Assembly: GCF_019711435.1 (NCBI RefSeq)
Contig: NZ_JAIGNK010000002.1
Span: forward strand, 620,001 to 684,000
Direction of reading: 5' to 3'
DNA length: 64,000 bases
DNA from: Qipengyuania polymorpha
GTDB lineage: Bacteria; Pseudomonadota; Alphaproteobacteria; Sphingomonadales; Sphingomonadaceae
The translations under genes and the position numbers were made by a program. Of this stretch, positions 32,531 through 41,296 are shown one piece after another. Under the pieces are notes generated by a model. The model ran no database searches. It saw only the letters and a program-made list of their open reading frames with translations, and was not told the origin of the DNA. The first letter of the stretch is position 1; every line of letters begins with the position of its first letter.

Positions 32531-33045
32531 GCGACTTTTCCATCCGGCTGGCGCGCGCGGAAGACGCAGACGCGCTGCCCGCAATCGAACTGGCCGCGGG
32601 AAAAATTTTCGATGGCGTGGAGGGCCTGTCCGGGGTTTCCGGCATGGATGCCGTTTCCGCCGACGAGCAGCGCAGGCTGATCCGCAAGGGCCATTCATTG
32701 GTGGCGGAAGCCGACGGGCGCATCATCGGCTTCCTGTCGACCGAACCCTTCCGGCGCGAACTGCACATCCGCGAATTCTCGGTCCACCCCGACCATCAGG
32801 GCCAAGGTATCGGCAGTGTCCTGCTTCGCGCTGCAGACATCGATGCGCGCAACAGCGGCTTTGCGGCGCTCACACTCACCACCTTCGTCGACGTGCCGTG
32901 GAATGGGCCCTTCTACGCTCGCCATGGTTTCAAGACCGTCACCGACCTCGATGCCCACCCGCGCCTCAAGGCTGATATCGAGCAGGAAGTGCAACACGGC
33001 CTGCCGCGCGAACGGCGCATCGCAATGATACGCTTCCTCGATTGA
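32527..33045 (+). CDS. GNAT family N-acetyltransferase
   Basis: This 172-residue protein has the GNAT fold: acetyl-CoA motif A as IREFSVHPDHQGQGIGSVLL, with the Q/RxxGxG/A signature QGQGIG, and motif B PFYARHGFKTV. The substrate cannot be assigned. It begins on the lptG stop (ATGA) and is therefore co-translated with the LPS permeases, but no role in LPS is implied by the sequence itself. Confidence 0.85.
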   Translation: MSDFSIRLARAEDADALPAIELAAGKIFDGVEGLSGVSGMDAVSADEQRRLIRKGHSLVAEADGRIIGFLSTEPFRRELHIREFSVHPDHQGQGIGSVLLRAADIDARNSGFAALTLTTFVDVPWNGPFYARHGFKTVTDLDAHPRLKADIEQEVQHGLPRERRIAMIRFLD

Positions 33046-33112
33046 CGAATTTCGGGAACCGCCTCAATTTCGGCGCATTGACGACACAAAGCTGCCACAA
33101 AGGAGTTTTGGC

Positions 33113-33367
33113 ATGAAGAAGTTTGCTATTCCCGCCCTCGCCGCTGCAATCGCGCTTGGCGCCTGCGCCGAAGCCGAAGCCCCTGCCGATGAAGGCACCG
33201 ACGGCACCGACACCGTAGTCGTCGAAGAGCCCGCTGCCACCGAGACCACCGTCGTGACCGAACCCGGCACGGGCGAAGGCACCGGTTCGAGCGTCACCAT
33301 CGACGGCGCCGACGTCGACGCGACCATCAGCGAAGACGGCGTGCAGGCCAATATCGACGCTAACTAA
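33113..33367 (+). CDS. Small acidic lipoprotein
   Basis: This 84-residue protein starts MKKFAIPALAAAIALGACAE with a lipobox (LGAC, Cys18). The mature part is rich in Ala, Thr, Glu, Asp and Gly and very acidic, so likely disordered. A strong ribosome site (AAGGAG) precedes the start and a good terminator follows, so it is a single-gene transcript. Upstream, GGAAC-N16-CATT (33055-33079) resembles an EcfG promoter with one mismatch. Function unknown. Confidence 0.75.
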   Translation: MKKFAIPALAAAIALGACAEAEAPADEGTDGTDTVVVEEPAATETTVVTEPGTGEGTGSSVTIDGADVDATISEDGVQANIDAN

Positions 33368-33403
33368 GCGACAAATTCACCGGGTCGCAGACCCGTGATT
33401 TAA

Positions 33404-33440
33404 GGGCCGTTCCCAGTCACCGAGGGGAGCGGCCCTTTTT
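33404..33440 (+). terminator. Intrinsic terminator after the small lipoprotein gene
   Basis: GGGCCGTTCCC (33404-33414) pairs with GGGAGCGGCCC, with one G-U pair, and five T follow at 33436-33440. It lies between two convergent genes. The flanking AA on the left side makes bidirectional action conceivable. Confidence 0.8.
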
Positions 33441-33448
33441 CGTGTCCG

Positions 33449-34540
33449 TCAGGATTTGCGGCCCATGGTGCTGCGGGCAATCCGCGCGACCAGCACGCCC
33501 ATGCCGGCATGATTGGCACCGTGATAGGTCGAGCTCTCGCCCAGTTCCTTTACAAGGCGGCGATGCGCCTCGGGCAGCGAGTGATAGGGCATCGAGGGCA
33601 TGAGGTGGTGCAGCGCGTGATAGCGCAGGCCCACCGGAGCCCAGATCTCGGCAATACGGCCGGGCGGCGGCACGTTGACACTGTCGAGGAACTGCGCCGT
33701 GACGGTCATCGCCTCGCCCTCGTTCTCCCACAGATGCGCCACGAGCGTGCGCAGCTGGTTGAGCAGTGCCACGACCGAGGCCACGCCCAGCGCGATGAGC
33801 AGCGGCTTCCAGCCAAGCACGAAGATGCTGCCGATGAGTAGCCAGGCCCAGAGGGCACCGGCGGCTTCCTGCATGATCACGCGCGGGCGCAAATCGCCTT
33901 CGGGCGGACGGCGGCGAAATTCGGGGTTGATGGCCAGAGCGCTCGCCCGCTGCCAGGTCAGGCGGCGGATGGGCGGGATGATTGCGCCCAGCGGCACCAG
34001 CACGGCAAAGCGGAACAGCAGAGCTACGGGTGCGAGGATGGCGATGATGACGAAGAGCGGCAGGCTCCACGCATTCATGAGCGCAAGCGGGAGGTATTCC
34101 GGGTCTGCCACCGTCCCGTACTGCGTGCGCTTGTGGTGCAGCGTGTGGACCTGCTCGTACATGAAGGACGGGGTCAGCATGGGTACGCCGACCAGCGCGT
34201 TCCACGCCGTACGGAAGCCCGGCAGAGCGCCGTTCCGGAAATGCGAAATCTCGTGGATGAAAAGCAGTGCGCGATAGAGCGACAGCACGGAGACCACGGC
34301 GAAAACCGCCGCCAGCGCGATGTTTTCGACGAGAATGGCCGCCGCCAGCGAGCCGTAACCAACCAGCGCCGAGCCGACCATGTCGGTCCAGTAAATCGCG
34401 GCGCGGTGCTCGGCGATATCCTTGGTCAGGTCGCGCGCAGCGCGAAGCATCGCCTTGTCGTCGGCGATTTGCGAATGCCAGCCGCGTTCGCGCGGTGCGG
34501 ATGCGTCCTTGGCGACAGAAATGGTCTGTTCGGCGTTCAT
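33449..34540 (-). CDS. Membrane fatty acid desaturase-like protein
   Basis: This 363-residue integral membrane protein has the three His boxes of the desaturase superfamily: HEISH (in LLFIHEISHFRNG), HTLHH (in YEQVHTLHHKRTQYG) and HALHH with a following H (YHALHHLMPSMPYH). Four or more membrane helices flank the boxes. These His residues hold a di-iron centre that uses O2. The acyl chain position cannot be inferred. The start at 34540 (MNAEQTIS) was taken over an upstream ATG at 34642 because the added residues look non-coding. Monocistronic, divergent from the next gene. Confidence 0.85.
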   Translation of the reverse strand: MNAEQTISVAKDASAPRERGWHSQIADDKAMLRAARDLTKDIAEHRAAIYWTDMVGSALVGYGSLAAAILVENIALAAVFAVVSVLSLYRALLFIHEISHFRNGALPGFRTAWNALVGVPMLTPSFMYEQVHTLHHKRTQYGTVADPEYLPLALMNAWSLPLFVIIAILAPVALLFRFAVLVPLGAIIPPIRRLTWQRASALAINPEFRRRPPEGDLRPRVIMQEAAGALWAWLLIGSIFVLGWKPLLIALGVASVVALLNQLRTLVAHLWENEGEAMTVTAQFLDSVNVPPPGRIAEIWAPVGLRYHALHHLMPSMPYHSLPEAHRRLVKELGESSTYHGANHAGMGVLVARIARSTMGRKS

Positions 34541-34695
34541 GTCATGTGTTCCTGAGGGTGCGCCCTTAGCGGAAAACCGCGGGCTTTCACAGCCTGCACT
34601 CTCGATGAATGTAATCGAGCCGCGCGCAAGCTTGCTTGACATCGTCCCTGTGCCACAGAAAGGGCTAACCCCGGCTGAACAAGGAAGAATGCCCA

Positions 34696-35853
34696 GTGTC
34701 CGACACGCATATCGTTATCGAGCCCGTCGAAGGCAAGAAGGGGCGCGCTGCCTTTGTCGACATCGGACGCGAATTCGCCGCGCGCGAGGAGCATTCGGTC
34801 CCGCAGCTGCGCTCCGAACAGCTCGAACTTGTCGATCCCAAGAAGAACCCCTTCTTCGGCCACGCCACCGTCCAGCTCTTCATCGCGACCCGCGACGGCA
34901 AGCCGGTGGGGCGGATTGCCGCGCATATCGACCACCTCGCGCTCGAACTGCCGCAGGAACAGGGCATGGGGCCGGGCACCGGCATGTTCGGCTATTTCGA
35001 TGCCGAGGACGAGGCAGTCGCGCACGCATTGCTCGCAAGGGCCGAGGAATGGCTGCGCGCACAGGGCATGACCCGCGTTATCGGGCCGCTTTCGCTGTCC
35101 ATCTGGGAAGAGCCTGGCTTGCTGGTGAAGGGACAGGACCACGCGCCCACCATCATGATGGGCCACCATCCGGCACACTACCAGGGCTGGATAGAAGGCT
35201 ATGGCTTCGCCGAGACGAAGCGTTTGATGACCTACGACCTTCCCATCGACAAGCCCTTCCCCAAACTGGTGCAGCGCATCGTGCAATCGGGCGAACGCAA
35301 CGAGCGTATCACCATCCGCCCCATCGATATGAAGCGGTGGGACGAGGAAATCCGCTCCGTGCTCCACATCCTCAACGATGCCTGGTCGACCAACTGGGGC
35401 TTCGTGCCCTTCACCGATGACGAGATTTCGCATGCGGCGAAGAAGATGAAGCCCATCATCAAGCCGCAGCTCAACATGATTGCCGAACTCGATGGCCGCC
35501 CCGTGGCCTTCATGATGGTGTTGCCCGACATGAACCAGGTGCTGAAGAAGGTGGACGGCAAGCTCTTCCCCTTCGGCTGGTTCCACGTGCTGCGCTGGCT
35601 GCGGAAGCCCATGGGCGCGGATATGCGCGTGCCGCTGATGGGCGTGCTCAAGGAGTTCCAGAACTCGCGGCTCGCCAGCCAGCTGGCCTTCATGATGATC
35701 GAATATATCCGTCGCAACGCCACCGCAGACTACAACAGCAAGCGAGGTGAAATCGGCTGGATCCTCGACGACAACAAGGGAATGATTGCGATTGCCGACA
35801 CCATCGAGGCCGTCGTCAATCGCGAATATGTGATCTACGAGAAAGCGCTTTAG
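34696..35853 (+). CDS. GNAT-like N-acyltransferase family protein, 385 residues
   Basis: This protein has an N-terminal half with VGRIAAHIDHLALELP and GMFGYFDAEDEAVAHALLARAEEWL, reading like a GNAT acetyl-CoA core. It also has the conserved stretch RVIGPLSLSIWEEPGLLVKG and a C-terminal half with a second GNAT-like segment (LNDAWSTNWGFVPFTDDE). This double arrangement occurs in a family often labelled N-acetyltransferase or, in older annotations, dATP pyrophosphohydrolase. GTG start after GGAAGAATGCCCA. No operon partner; the substrate is unknown. Confidence 0.72.
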   Translation: MSDTHIVIEPVEGKKGRAAFVDIGREFAAREEHSVPQLRSEQLELVDPKKNPFFGHATVQLFIATRDGKPVGRIAAHIDHLALELPQEQGMGPGTGMFGYFDAEDEAVAHALLARAEEWLRAQGMTRVIGPLSLSIWEEPGLLVKGQDHAPTIMMGHHPAHYQGWIEGYGFAETKRLMTYDLPIDKPFPKLVQRIVQSGERNERITIRPIDMKRWDEEIRSVLHILNDAWSTNWGFVPFTDDEISHAAKKMKPIIKPQLNMIAELDGRPVAFMMVLPDMNQVLKKVDGKLFPFGWFHVLRWLRKPMGADMRVPLMGVLKEFQNSRLASQLAFMMIEYIRRNATADYNSKRGEIGWILDDNKGMIAIADTIEAVVNREYVIYEKAL

Positions 35854-35992
35854 CAATCCGGCGCGTGGCAGCCCTGCCACACCACCCGCGCGATGTGACC
35901 GCGCGCGGGAACAAGCTCGGCCCCGGCATGGTTCGGTAAAGCAGGGGCTCGCAAGACTGCGGGGCCCATATCCATCGGACCCCAGGGGCAGC

Positions 35993-36421
35993 GTGAAGCA
36001 AGCAAAAATCTCGACCGTCCTCCCGGCCCATGTGCTGGTCGTGGAAGACGATGCCATTATCGGCCTCACCATCGAGCAGGCGCTGGTCGATGCAGGGGTG
36101 GGCGAGGTCGAGATTTGTCCCACGACCGATGAAGCGCTGGCGGCGCTGCGCCGCAAGCAACCCGATGCCATCGTGCTCGACATCCACCTTGCCGACCGCG
36201 ACGACGGCTGGGCGATTGCCGAACTCGTCCGCACATTGGGCCCCGACAGCCCGCGCATCATCTTCTCGACCGGCATGCCGCGCGACATCCCTGCCGATAT
36301 CGCCGAACTTGGCTGTGTCCTCGAAAAGCCGTATGAGCCCGAAGTGCTGGTGGACCTTCTGCGCGAACCTGCGCGCAAAGGCATCATCTCACGACTTCGC
36401 GGCGCTCTCAAAAGCCACTAG
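35993..36421 (+). CDS. Stand-alone response regulator receiver protein
   Basis: This 142-residue CheY-like receiver has acidic pocket residues in VLVVEDDAII, the phosphoacceptor Asp in AIVLDIHLADRDDG, Ser/Thr in IIFSTGMP and Lys in VLEKPYEPEVL. There is no output domain. Such single-domain receivers commonly connect HWE-family kinases to PhyR in Sphingomonadales (known for related systems; inference here). GTG start. Upstream GGAAC-N17-GGTT at 35927-35952 resembles an EcfG promoter with one mismatch. Confidence 0.88.
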   Translation: MKQAKISTVLPAHVLVVEDDAIIGLTIEQALVDAGVGEVEICPTTDEALAALRRKQPDAIVLDIHLADRDDGWAIAELVRTLGPDSPRIIFSTGMPRDIPADIAELGCVLEKPYEPEVLVDLLREPARKGIISRLRGALKSH

Positions 36422-36500
36422 GCCCCTGAAAATTGGATGCGGGCCCGCCGTTCAAGGGCGCTCGATGCTGTGCGCGCGATCAGCAACACGCATCACGGCC

Positions 36501-36538
36501 AAAAAAAAGGCCTTCGCTCTCTGGGAGCGAAGGCCTTT
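36501..36538 (-). terminator. Strong intrinsic terminator of the FNR-like regulator gene
   Basis: On the minus strand an eleven-base stem (GGCCTTCGCTC with GAGCGAAGGCC) is followed by eight T (36508-36501). It lies about 130 bases after the minus-strand regulator gene. The other orientation has only three T, so it may weakly stop the plus-strand receiver transcript too. Confidence 0.85.
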
Positions 36539-36671
36539 CGGGATCGTATCACCAGCCGCTTGGACGGGAGGGGGGGTCTCGGCGGTGACATAGACTAAAT
36601 GACCCGACCGAAATGGGGTTCCCGGCAATAGCAAATTTTTTTGCTTAACCCGTCCGCGCCCCAGCCTCCCT

Positions 36672-37457
36672 TTAGATATAGGGGCGTTGTCCTTTGCGCG
36701 AGCGCTCAAAATCGGCGTAGTCGGCGGCCTTGTCCATGTCGGGCACGCAGATCTCGCGTGGCCCCCACTGGACCAGCCCTTCACGGTCGAGCGCCCGGAT
36801 GGTGCGGTTGGTATGGACCAGCGAAAGCCCGAGCATGTCGGCAATCTGCGACTGGGTGATCGGGATATCGAGCACGTTGTTGTCATGCGCGAGGCCGGTG
36901 GCAATCGCGCGGTCGAGCAACCAGACGGCGAGGAACACCACGCGTTCTTTCGCGCTGCGCTGGCCGAGCGAGACAATGTGCCCCTCGAGCGCGGTCTCTT
37001 CCTTGGCCGCGAGCCAGGTCACATCGTAACCGAGTTCCGGATTGTGCTTGATGAGATGGGTGAAGTCACCGCGGTTGAAAACGCACAGGCGTACCGGGAT
37101 GAGCACTTCGACCGAATGGCTCGAAGGCTCGTCGAAAGCGCCCTGCAGGCCGACAAGGTCTCCGGGAAACATGAAGTTGACGATCTGGCGCCGGCCATCC
37201 TCGAGCGAGCGATAGCGGATGAGCACACCTTCCAGCACCGTGTAGAGATGCCGCACCTCTTCATCTTCGCGCACGACCGTGTCGCCACGTTCGTACAGCT
37301 TCTCGCCTTGCTTGATGGTGTTCATATAGGCTCGCTGGGGCTCCTCCAGCGGGCGCAATCCCCGGCAATCGAGCAACGGGCAGCTCAGGCAGTTGTATGG
37401 CTCGGCTACGTCCAGCAAGGCGGTTCCCCTCTGCCTGATCGGATAATTCTCCAACAT
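36672..37457 (-). CDS. Crp/Fnr family regulator with FNR-like cysteines
   Basis: This 261-residue protein has the N-terminal Cys motif C23-x2-C26-x4-C31 (YNCLSCPLLDC) and a fourth Cys at 125 (PVRLCVFN). That is the arrangement of O2-sensing [4Fe-4S] FNR proteins. A cyclic-nucleotide-binding-like beta roll follows, then a Crp-type HTH with ITQSQIADMLGLSLVHTNRT. The recognition helix has VHTNR rather than the ExxSR of classical FNR, so its DNA site may differ from TTGAT-N4-ATCAA. A start at 37457 avoids a Cys-rich non-conserved extension. It is divergent from phyR (111 bases), possibly linking oxygen status to the stress hub. Confidence 0.85.
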   Translation of the reverse strand: MLENYPIRQRGTALLDVAEPYNCLSCPLLDCRGLRPLEEPQRAYMNTIKQGEKLYERGDTVVREDEEVRHLYTVLEGVLIRYRSLEDGRRQIVNFMFPGDLVGLQGAFDEPSSHSVEVLIPVRLCVFNRGDFTHLIKHNPELGYDVTWLAAKEETALEGHIVSLGQRSAKERVVFLAVWLLDRAIATGLAHDNNVLDIPITQSQIADMLGLSLVHTNRTIRALDREGLVQWGPREICVPDMDKAADYADFERSRKGQRPYI

Positions 37458-37514
37458 CGCTCTCGTTGTCGGAAATAAGCAGTTTGTCAAATCACGGTTT
37501 TTGCCGCAGCAGGC

Positions 37515-37539
37515 GGAACCGATGCAAAGCAGGGACGTT
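37515..37539 (+). promoter_or_regulatory. EcfG-type promoter upstream of phyR
   Basis: GGAAC (37515-37519) and CGTT (37536-37539) are separated by exactly 16 bases, a perfect match to the EcfG (general stress sigma factor) consensus GGAAC-N16/17-CGTT. It lies about 30 bases ahead of the phyR start. Confidence 0.8.
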
Positions 37540-37568
37540 CTCCCCGCGCAAACCACGGAAGGGGTTAT

Positions 37569-38360
37569 ATGTCGCTTGGTGACCAGATTGCTAAAAACCT
37601 GCCTTATCTACGCCGTTATGCCCGCGCGCTGACCGGCTCGCAGGCTACCGGAGATGCCTTTGTCCGCGCCACGCTCGAAGCAGCGCTGGCCGACGAACAG
37701 TTGAAATCTTCGCTCGAAGGCGGTCGCGTGCCGCTCTACCGCGCTTTCAACAAGGTGTGGTCGAGCGCCTATATGGACGTGCCCGGCGAAGAGGGCGATA
37801 CCGGCCACGAAGGTGCTGCGCAGGACCGCCTCAAATCGATTACGCCATTGAACCGCCAGGCCCTGCTGCTGACCACGCTTGAGGATTTCAGCGTCGAGCA
37901 GGCCGGCGAGATCATGGAAGTCGACGCTTCCGAGATCGAGCGCCTTGTCCAGGATGCGGTCACCGAAATCGACCGCGAGAGCGCGACGAGCGTCCTCATC
38001 ATCGAGGACGAGCCGCTGATCTCGATGCAGCTCGAAGACCTCGTGACCTCGCTCGGCCACGAAGTGTGCGGCACCGCCGCCACCCGCACGCAGGCGCAGG
38101 AAGTCGTCGCAGAGAAAACCCCGGGCCTCGTGCTCGCCGACATCCAGCTGGCCGACGGCTCCTCGGGTCTCGATGCGGTGGACGACATCCTCGCCATCGA
38201 CAGCGTGCCGGTGATTTTCATCACCGCCTATCCCGAGCGCCTGCTTACCGGCGACCGTCCCGAGCCGACCTATCTCGTGACCAAGCCGTTCCAGGAACAG
38301 ACGGTGCGCGCGGCTATCAGCCAGGCGCTGTTCTTCGGGTCGAGCCGCCCGCTCGGCTGA
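37569..38360 (+). CDS. phyR: General stress response regulator PhyR
   Basis: This 263-residue protein has an N-terminal ECF-sigma-like domain (about 1-135, IAKNLPYLRRYARALTGSQA) and a C-terminal receiver with acidic pocket IIEDEPLISM, phosphoacceptor Asp in LVLADIQLADGSSG, Thr in FITAYPE and Lys in LVTKPFQ. In known systems, phosphorylated PhyR exposes its sigma-like part and binds NepR, freeing EcfG. All required parts are intact. nepR and ecfG are 2 kb downstream, beyond a kinase gene on the opposite strand. A perfect EcfG promoter implies positive feedback. Confidence 0.95.
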   Translation: MSLGDQIAKNLPYLRRYARALTGSQATGDAFVRATLEAALADEQLKSSLEGGRVPLYRAFNKVWSSAYMDVPGEEGDTGHEGAAQDRLKSITPLNRQALLLTTLEDFSVEQAGEIMEVDASEIERLVQDAVTEIDRESATSVLIIEDEPLISMQLEDLVTSLGHEVCGTAATRTQAQEVVAEKTPGLVLADIQLADGSSGLDAVDDILAIDSVPVIFITAYPERLLTGDRPEPTYLVTKPFQEQTVRAAISQALFFGSSRPLG

Positions 38361-38385
38361 CACGGTTCACCAGTCAAAAGGGGAT

Positions 38386-38422
38386 GAGGCCGCGCGGAGC
38401 GATCCGGGCGGCCTCTTCTTTT
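38386..38422 (+). terminator. Intrinsic terminator after phyR
   Basis: A perfect eight-base stem GAGGCCGC (38386-38393) / GCGGCCTC (38408-38415) is followed by TTCTTTT. It separates phyR from the convergent kinase gene. Confidence 0.7.
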
Positions 38423-38553
38423 GCCGATCAGGAGGGACAAGTGCCGCCGCCCGAGCCGACGCCCGAATGGGGTCCTCCCGAGTGCGCGTGGGGGAGCCGT
38501 GAGTGAACGAGGCTATCTGTAGGGGAAAGGCGCAGCTGGCGGCCTTCCATGGC

Positions 38554-40206
38554 TCAATGCCCGCGCGCAGCGCCTGCCGGTCCCTTGCTGCGCAATTCGA
38601 ATTCGCTCGGCTCGCGCACCGGCACGAGCAAGGTGCAGCGCACGCCTTCGGGCGCGAATTCGAGCTCGACCGGATGGCGCAATTCGTGGGCTACGATTTT
38701 TTCGATGAGGTCGGTTCCGAAGCCTCGCTTGCGCGGCAGGGTCACCTGCGGGCCCTGGCTCTCGACCCATTCGACGCGGGCGAGCGTGTCGTTCACCAGC
38801 TCCCAGCGGATTTCAACCTTGCCGCCACTCGTCGAAAGCGCGCCGTATTTGGCGGCATTGGTGGCCAGTTCATGCAGCGCCAGCCCGAGCGACAAGGCGT
38901 CGTTGGGCGCAAGCTCTACCTCCGGCCCCTCGATGACCAGTTCGTGGTCCTCATCGTCTGTATAGGGCGCAAGCTCGACCGAGACGACCGAGCGAACGGG
39001 CGTGGTACCCCACTCGGACTGCGTCAGCAGGTCATGGGTTGCGGACAGCGCGCGGATGCGGCTGTCGATACCTTCGGCAAATTCGTCCAGCGAATCCGTC
39101 CTGCGTCGGGTCAGCGAAACGATGGAGAGCACATTGGCGAGCGTGTTCTTCACGCGATGATTGAGTTCGCGGGTGAGCGAGTTGCGGATCGAATTTTGCT
39201 GGGCGAACCATTCGAGCGAACGGCTGTCTTCTTGCGCCTGCTGGGTGAGCAGGCGGGCGACGACGAGCAGCAGGCTTGCCACGGCAAGGCCGAACAGCAG
39301 GGTAATCATGGACAGCGGCGACAAGGTCGCGTCGCGCCCGGACTGGATCACCATGACCATCCTTCGGTTGGCGAGGTCGACCTCGCGCTCGACCTTCTCG
39401 CCCTGGTCGTTCCAGCCGGGCGTCTGCGCCATCAGCAGGCGCTCCCCCCCGGAGACATCGTAGAAGCGCACGCTCGCCTTGGTCCCCTGGACGAGCTCGG
39501 AAGCGGAAGAGAGGAATTGCGAGGCGTTGAAGGGGCTATAGACAAAGCCCTTCAGGCTGCGGCCCGGCCCGGTCCCGTCGAACACCGGCATATAGATTAG
39601 GAAACCCGCCTCCTCGGCACCCCCTTCCTGGACGAGGGTAACCCGGCCGCTGGCGGTGGGCCGCATCGTCCGGGTTGCCTGGTCCATCGCCTCACGGCGC
39701 GTAGGCTCGGAATACATGTCGAAGCCGAGCGCGCGGCGATTGCGCAGCGTGTCGGGCTGCAGGAACAGGATGGGGACCAGCTGGCTGCGCGGTTGCTCAT
39801 CGAGCGAAGGGACAACCTTCGTCAGCCCTATCTTGCCCGAACTGGCCACGCGTTCGAAATCGGCAACCTGACGGGCGGATATGGCGGGAGCCCATCCGAT
39901 GCCTTCCGCACCCCGGTAATCGGCATCGAGCCGCAGCTCGGAAACGAACTGGCGGAAAAGTTCGGGCGTAACTTCTGCCTGCGCCCCGAACAGCGCAGCG
40001 CCTGCCCGCAGGAACGAGGAATTGGAATAGGCGCGCCGCTCGATCGCGCCGACCATCGATTGCGCCTGCCGGTTGAGTTCGGCGGTCTCGCGCACCCGCT
40101 CCCCGCGCTCGATCGAGAATACGCTGACGACCGTGACGGCGGCGACCAGCAGGAAAATCGCGAGGGGCACGGCGCGCGGATAATCCACCAGCCAGCGCCT
40201 CCGCAT
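38554..40206 (-). CDS. CHASE-domain HWE/HisKA_2 sensor histidine kinase, candidate PhyR kinase
   Basis: This 550-residue protein has one membrane helix (about 12-32, VPLAIFLLVAAVTVVSVF), a periplasmic CHASE-type sensor (about 35-310), a second helix (about 325-345, SMITLLFGLAVASLLLVV) and a HisKA_2/HWE dimerisation domain with the phospho-His in ELNHRVKNTLANVLSIV. An HATPase domain follows, with LHELATNAAKYGAL and GFGTDLIEKIV. HWE/HisKA_2 kinases beside phyR-nepR-ecfG commonly phosphorylate PhyR (for example PhyK and the Pak proteins), so that role is likely. The start at 40206 has GGGGG immediately upstream; an alternative start up to 17 codons earlier cannot be excluded. Confidence 0.87.
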   Translation of the reverse strand: MRRRWLVDYPRAVPLAIFLLVAAVTVVSVFSIERGERVRETAELNRQAQSMVGAIERRAYSNSSFLRAGAALFGAQAEVTPELFRQFVSELRLDADYRGAEGIGWAPAISARQVADFERVASSGKIGLTKVVPSLDEQPRSQLVPILFLQPDTLRNRRALGFDMYSEPTRREAMDQATRTMRPTASGRVTLVQEGGAEEAGFLIYMPVFDGTGPGRSLKGFVYSPFNASQFLSSASELVQGTKASVRFYDVSGGERLLMAQTPGWNDQGEKVEREVDLANRRMVMVIQSGRDATLSPLSMITLLFGLAVASLLLVVARLLTQQAQEDSRSLEWFAQQNSIRNSLTRELNHRVKNTLANVLSIVSLTRRRTDSLDEFAEGIDSRIRALSATHDLLTQSEWGTTPVRSVVSVELAPYTDDEDHELVIEGPEVELAPNDALSLGLALHELATNAAKYGALSTSGGKVEIRWELVNDTLARVEWVESQGPQVTLPRKRGFGTDLIEKIVAHELRHPVELEFAPEGVRCTLLVPVREPSEFELRSKGPAGAARGH

Positions 40207-40341
40207 CCCCCTTCGAATGAGATCGTCCTGTACCAGCGGAAATCCTCGTTTATCTACTGCCCCGGCAGCCCTACTATCCGCCGCCTCACCTAAAGTTCCA
40301 CGGACATGGGGAGTTTTCCCCCGCAGTTGCAAAATTGCCTT

Positions 40342-40366
40342 GGAACCACATTGAGAGTTCGGCGTT
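40342..40366 (+). promoter_or_regulatory. EcfG-type promoter upstream of nepR-ecfG
   Basis: GGAAC (40342-40346), 16 bases, then CGTT (40363-40366) is a perfect EcfG site about 90 bases before nepR. It indicates autoregulation of the nepR-ecfG pair. Confidence 0.82.
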
Positions 40367-40454
40367 CTGCACGCACACACGGGATCGAAAACGCGGGAGG
40401 TCCGGCAGGTGCCGGGCCTTGAATCCGCGAAGGCAAGGACGCATTCTTCAAACG

Positions 40455-40634
40455 ATGACTTCTGAAAAACCTTCCGCAAGCAAGCCCGTGGCGGGCAGCG
40501 CGAAGGAAGCAGCTTCCGGCAAGGAACGACCCGACTGGGCCAATGGCCTGCGTCGGCTTTACGATTCCGTCGTCGAGGAAGAGCTTCCCGACAGCTTCAA
40601 GGATCTTCTTTCACAGCTGGACAGTAAGGACTGA
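40455..40634 (+). CDS. nepR: Anti-sigma factor NepR
   Basis: This 59-residue protein has a disordered Ser/Ala/Lys-rich N-terminus and the NepR signature LRRLYDSVVEEELPDSFKDL, which forms the two helices that hold EcfG. It binds EcfG in unstressed cells and PhyR-P under stress. The stop TGA overlaps the ATG of ecfG by one base, so the anti-sigma and sigma factors are made together. The start at 40455 removes a non-conserved Arg-rich extension. Confidence 0.93.
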   Translation: MTSEKPSASKPVAGSAKEAASGKERPDWANGLRRLYDSVVEEELPDSFKDLLSQLDSKD

Positions 40635-41242
40635 TGGGGGCCGAGAAACGCACGGCCTCGGAAAAGGCCGACTTCAAGCGAGAACTTACCGAGGTGGTGC
40701 CGCACCTGCGTGCTTTTGCGCGCGGTTTGTGTGGGCGCGCCGACATGGCCGACGATCTCGTCCAGGAAACCCTGCTCAAGGCTTGGGCGGCGCAGGAGCG
40801 CTTCCAGCCGGGCACCAGCATGCGCGCATGGACCTTCGTAATCCTGCGCAATGCCTATCTCACCGACATGCGGCGCAACCGCTTCCGCGGCGAGTATGAC
40901 GAGACCGTGGCCGAACGCGTGCTGACGGCACCTGCCGGACAGGAGGAGCCTATCCACCTCTCCGACATGCACCGCGCGCTTCTGACCCTCCCGCCCGAAC
41001 GGCGAGAGGCGCTGCTGCTGGTGGGCGCGGGCGGCTTTTCCTACGAGGAAGCGGCCAATATCTGCGGCTGCGCTGTCGGCACCATCAAGAGCCGCGTGGG
41101 CCGCGCCCGCGCCGCCTTGAACACGATGCTGGCCGATGGCTCCATTCCCAAGCGCTCGATCGAGGATGACACCGCGCACCGCGCCATCCTCGAGGAACTC
41201 GACGATGTAGCAGCGGGGCAGGGTGTCGCGGCACGTAGCTAG
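40634..41242 (+). CDS. ecfG: General stress ECF sigma factor EcfG
   Basis: This 202-residue sigma factor has region 2 (HLRAFARGLCGRADMADDLV, then ETLLKAWAAQERFQPGTS with R-AWTFVILRN) and region 4 (LPPERREALLLVGAGGFSYE, then AANICGCAVGTIKSRVGRAR), typical of the EcfG group (ECF15). No extra domain is present apart from a short C-terminal tail. It directs RNA polymerase to GGAAC-N16-CGTT promoters, two of which are visible here. Gene order and overlap with nepR are standard. Confidence 0.94.
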   Translation: MGAEKRTASEKADFKRELTEVVPHLRAFARGLCGRADMADDLVQETLLKAWAAQERFQPGTSMRAWTFVILRNAYLTDMRRNRFRGEYDETVAERVLTAPAGQEEPIHLSDMHRALLTLPPERREALLLVGAGGFSYEEAANICGCAVGTIKSRVGRARAALNTMLADGSIPKRSIEDDTAHRAILEELDDVAAGQGVAARS

Positions 41243-41296
41243 TCGCTGGCAGCGCCGTCTTGCCCACGTTCAGACTTCACGGCACATAGGGCGGCG

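Noticed and set aside
34537-36411. 624-codon open frame spanning the acyltransferase and receiver genes on the opposite strand
   Set aside because: It would run through two supported genes and an intergenic region, with no domain recognised.
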